Positions 63,689 through 64,000 of a DNA stretch of 64,000 nucleotides are shown here, piece after piece. The notes under the pieces were generated by a model. It saw only the letters and a list, made by a program, of their open reading frames with translations, had not been told where the DNA came from and ran no database searches. Each line of letters starts with the position of its first letter. Positions within the stretch are counted from its first letter, which is position 1. Position numbers and translations under genes: made by a program. The stretch comes from an uncultured Lachnospiraceae bacterium (lineage in GTDB: Bacteria > Bacillota > Clostridia > Lachnospirales > Lachnospiraceae), in the NCBI GenBank assembly GCA_947631955.1, contig CANRNJ010000004.1, positions 145,329 to 209,328 on the forward strand, given 5' to 3'.

Positions 63689-63817
63689 ACGGCGGATGCG
63701 TTGGATACGCTGATCACGACGTTGGAAGAGAAAGGCTATCAGATCGTACCGATCTCGGAACTGATCTATCGGGACAATTATCATCTTGACCACGAGGGAA
63801 GACAGATCGGGAATTAG
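63689..63817 (+). pseudogene. pda 3' fragment, copy 2, 3' half
   Basis: Matches 57621-57749 of pda including the stop, at a constant offset of 6068 bp. It is closer to copy 1 than to the intact gene (I count five differences from copy 1, all synonymous). Homology ends at the stop codon. Confidence 0.88.
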
Positions 63818-63844
63818 GAAAATTGAATATCGCATACGGAAAAT

Positions 63845-63883
63845 AAAACTGAGAGGACATGAAAGTTTCCTCTCAGTTTTTTT
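63845..63883. terminator. Strong Rho-independent terminator
   Basis: A perfect 13-bp stem (63845-63857 with 63868-63880) with a 10-nt loop and seven Ts. Confidence 0.92.
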
Positions 63884-63921
63884 ATTTTGGCTGCGGCAAA
63901 GATCTCAGGACCCAGAATACC

Positions 63922-63952
63922 TTTTTCGCAGATTGTGCAGGTCTGCGAAAAA
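63922..63952. terminator. Second, bidirectional terminator
   Basis: An 11-bp stem (63922-63932 with 63942-63952) flanked by T and A runs, 40 bp after the previous terminator. The remainder to the window edge shows no gene. Confidence 0.8.
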
Positions 63953-64000
63953 AATGACAATGCCTCTATGCTGATTATGCATAAGATATACTTAGTATAG

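Noticed and set aside
57510..63817. Interpreting the pda-end repeats as a CRISPR array or as a classical IS element
   Set aside because: Repeats are 80-320 bp, irregularly spaced and gene-derived; there is no cas gene, transposase or terminal inverted repeat.
63786..63974. 62-codon open frame at the right end
   Set aside because: It starts inside the pda fragment and reads through two terminators; not credible as a gene.
1..64000. tRNA, rRNA or prophage structural genes
   Set aside because: None recognised on either strand by eye; a covariance-model search would be decisive for small RNAs.

Overview
The window looks like a chromosomal segment of a gut-type Firmicute, most likely Lachnospiraceae (Clostridia). 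The reasons are strong AGGAGG-type ribosome sites, Gram-positive surface proteins (lipoprotein, membrane-tethered GH25 muramidases, LCP ligase), a PdaB-like deacetylase, and gene families such as DUF4867 and FkbH-like HAD proteins that I associate with that family. The species cannot be fixed from the sequence alone. No rRNA, tRNA, CRISPR array, integrase or transposase gene was seen.

Region 1 (1-14.4 kb) carries surface-glycan accessory genes: three SGNH-type proteins, an FkbH-like HAD/GNAT protein with its own acyl carrier protein, a VOC protein, GtrA, several polytopic membrane proteins, a radical SAM/SPASM protein, a flippase-like LPG-synthase-type protein, and a UDP-galactopyranose-mutase-like flavoprotein. 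Region 2 (14.7-40.8 kb) is a long, nearly all-plus-strand cluster for a rhamnose-containing polysaccharide. It has rmlB, rmlA and rmlC (no rmlD), two membrane-anchored GH25 muramidases interleaved with the rml genes, and an ABC-2 exporter (Wzm, plus a Wzt with a C-terminal extra domain). Next come a fused methyltransferase/kinase-like protein resembling the WbdD type of chain terminator, five GT2 proteins, a phosphohexomutase, a priming phosphoglycosyltransferase, an LCP protein and glmS. Together they suggest nucleotide-sugar supply, priming on undecaprenyl phosphate, polymerisation by tandem GT2 enzymes, capping, cap-dependent export and wall attachment.

Region 3 (40.9-57.8 kb) is mixed. 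It holds a membrane-anchored HtrA, a divergent ClpX lacking the usual RKH and IGF motifs, a subtilisin-like protein with Cys at the nucleophile position, lspA, arcC, a PAS-GGDEF-EAL protein behind a G10 tract, a LacI/FGGY-kinase/DUF4867/fucose-isomerase-like sugar locus, a repeat protein with no flagellar neighbours, and a polysaccharide deacetylase (pda).

Region 4 (57.8-64.0 kb) is visibly more AT-rich and looks like an accretion hotspot. The last ~240 bp of pda recur twice more downstream (the second copy split in two). Between the copies lie an AMP-ligase with an XRE regulator, and three toxin-antitoxin modules: RelBE-like, BrnT/BrnA-like with a stop codon inside brnT, and a PIN-domain VapBC-like pair that interrupts the last pda copy. 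Almost all differences in copy 1 and in the 3' half of copy 2 are synonymous, so those copies probably diverged as parts of functional genes before being assembled here.
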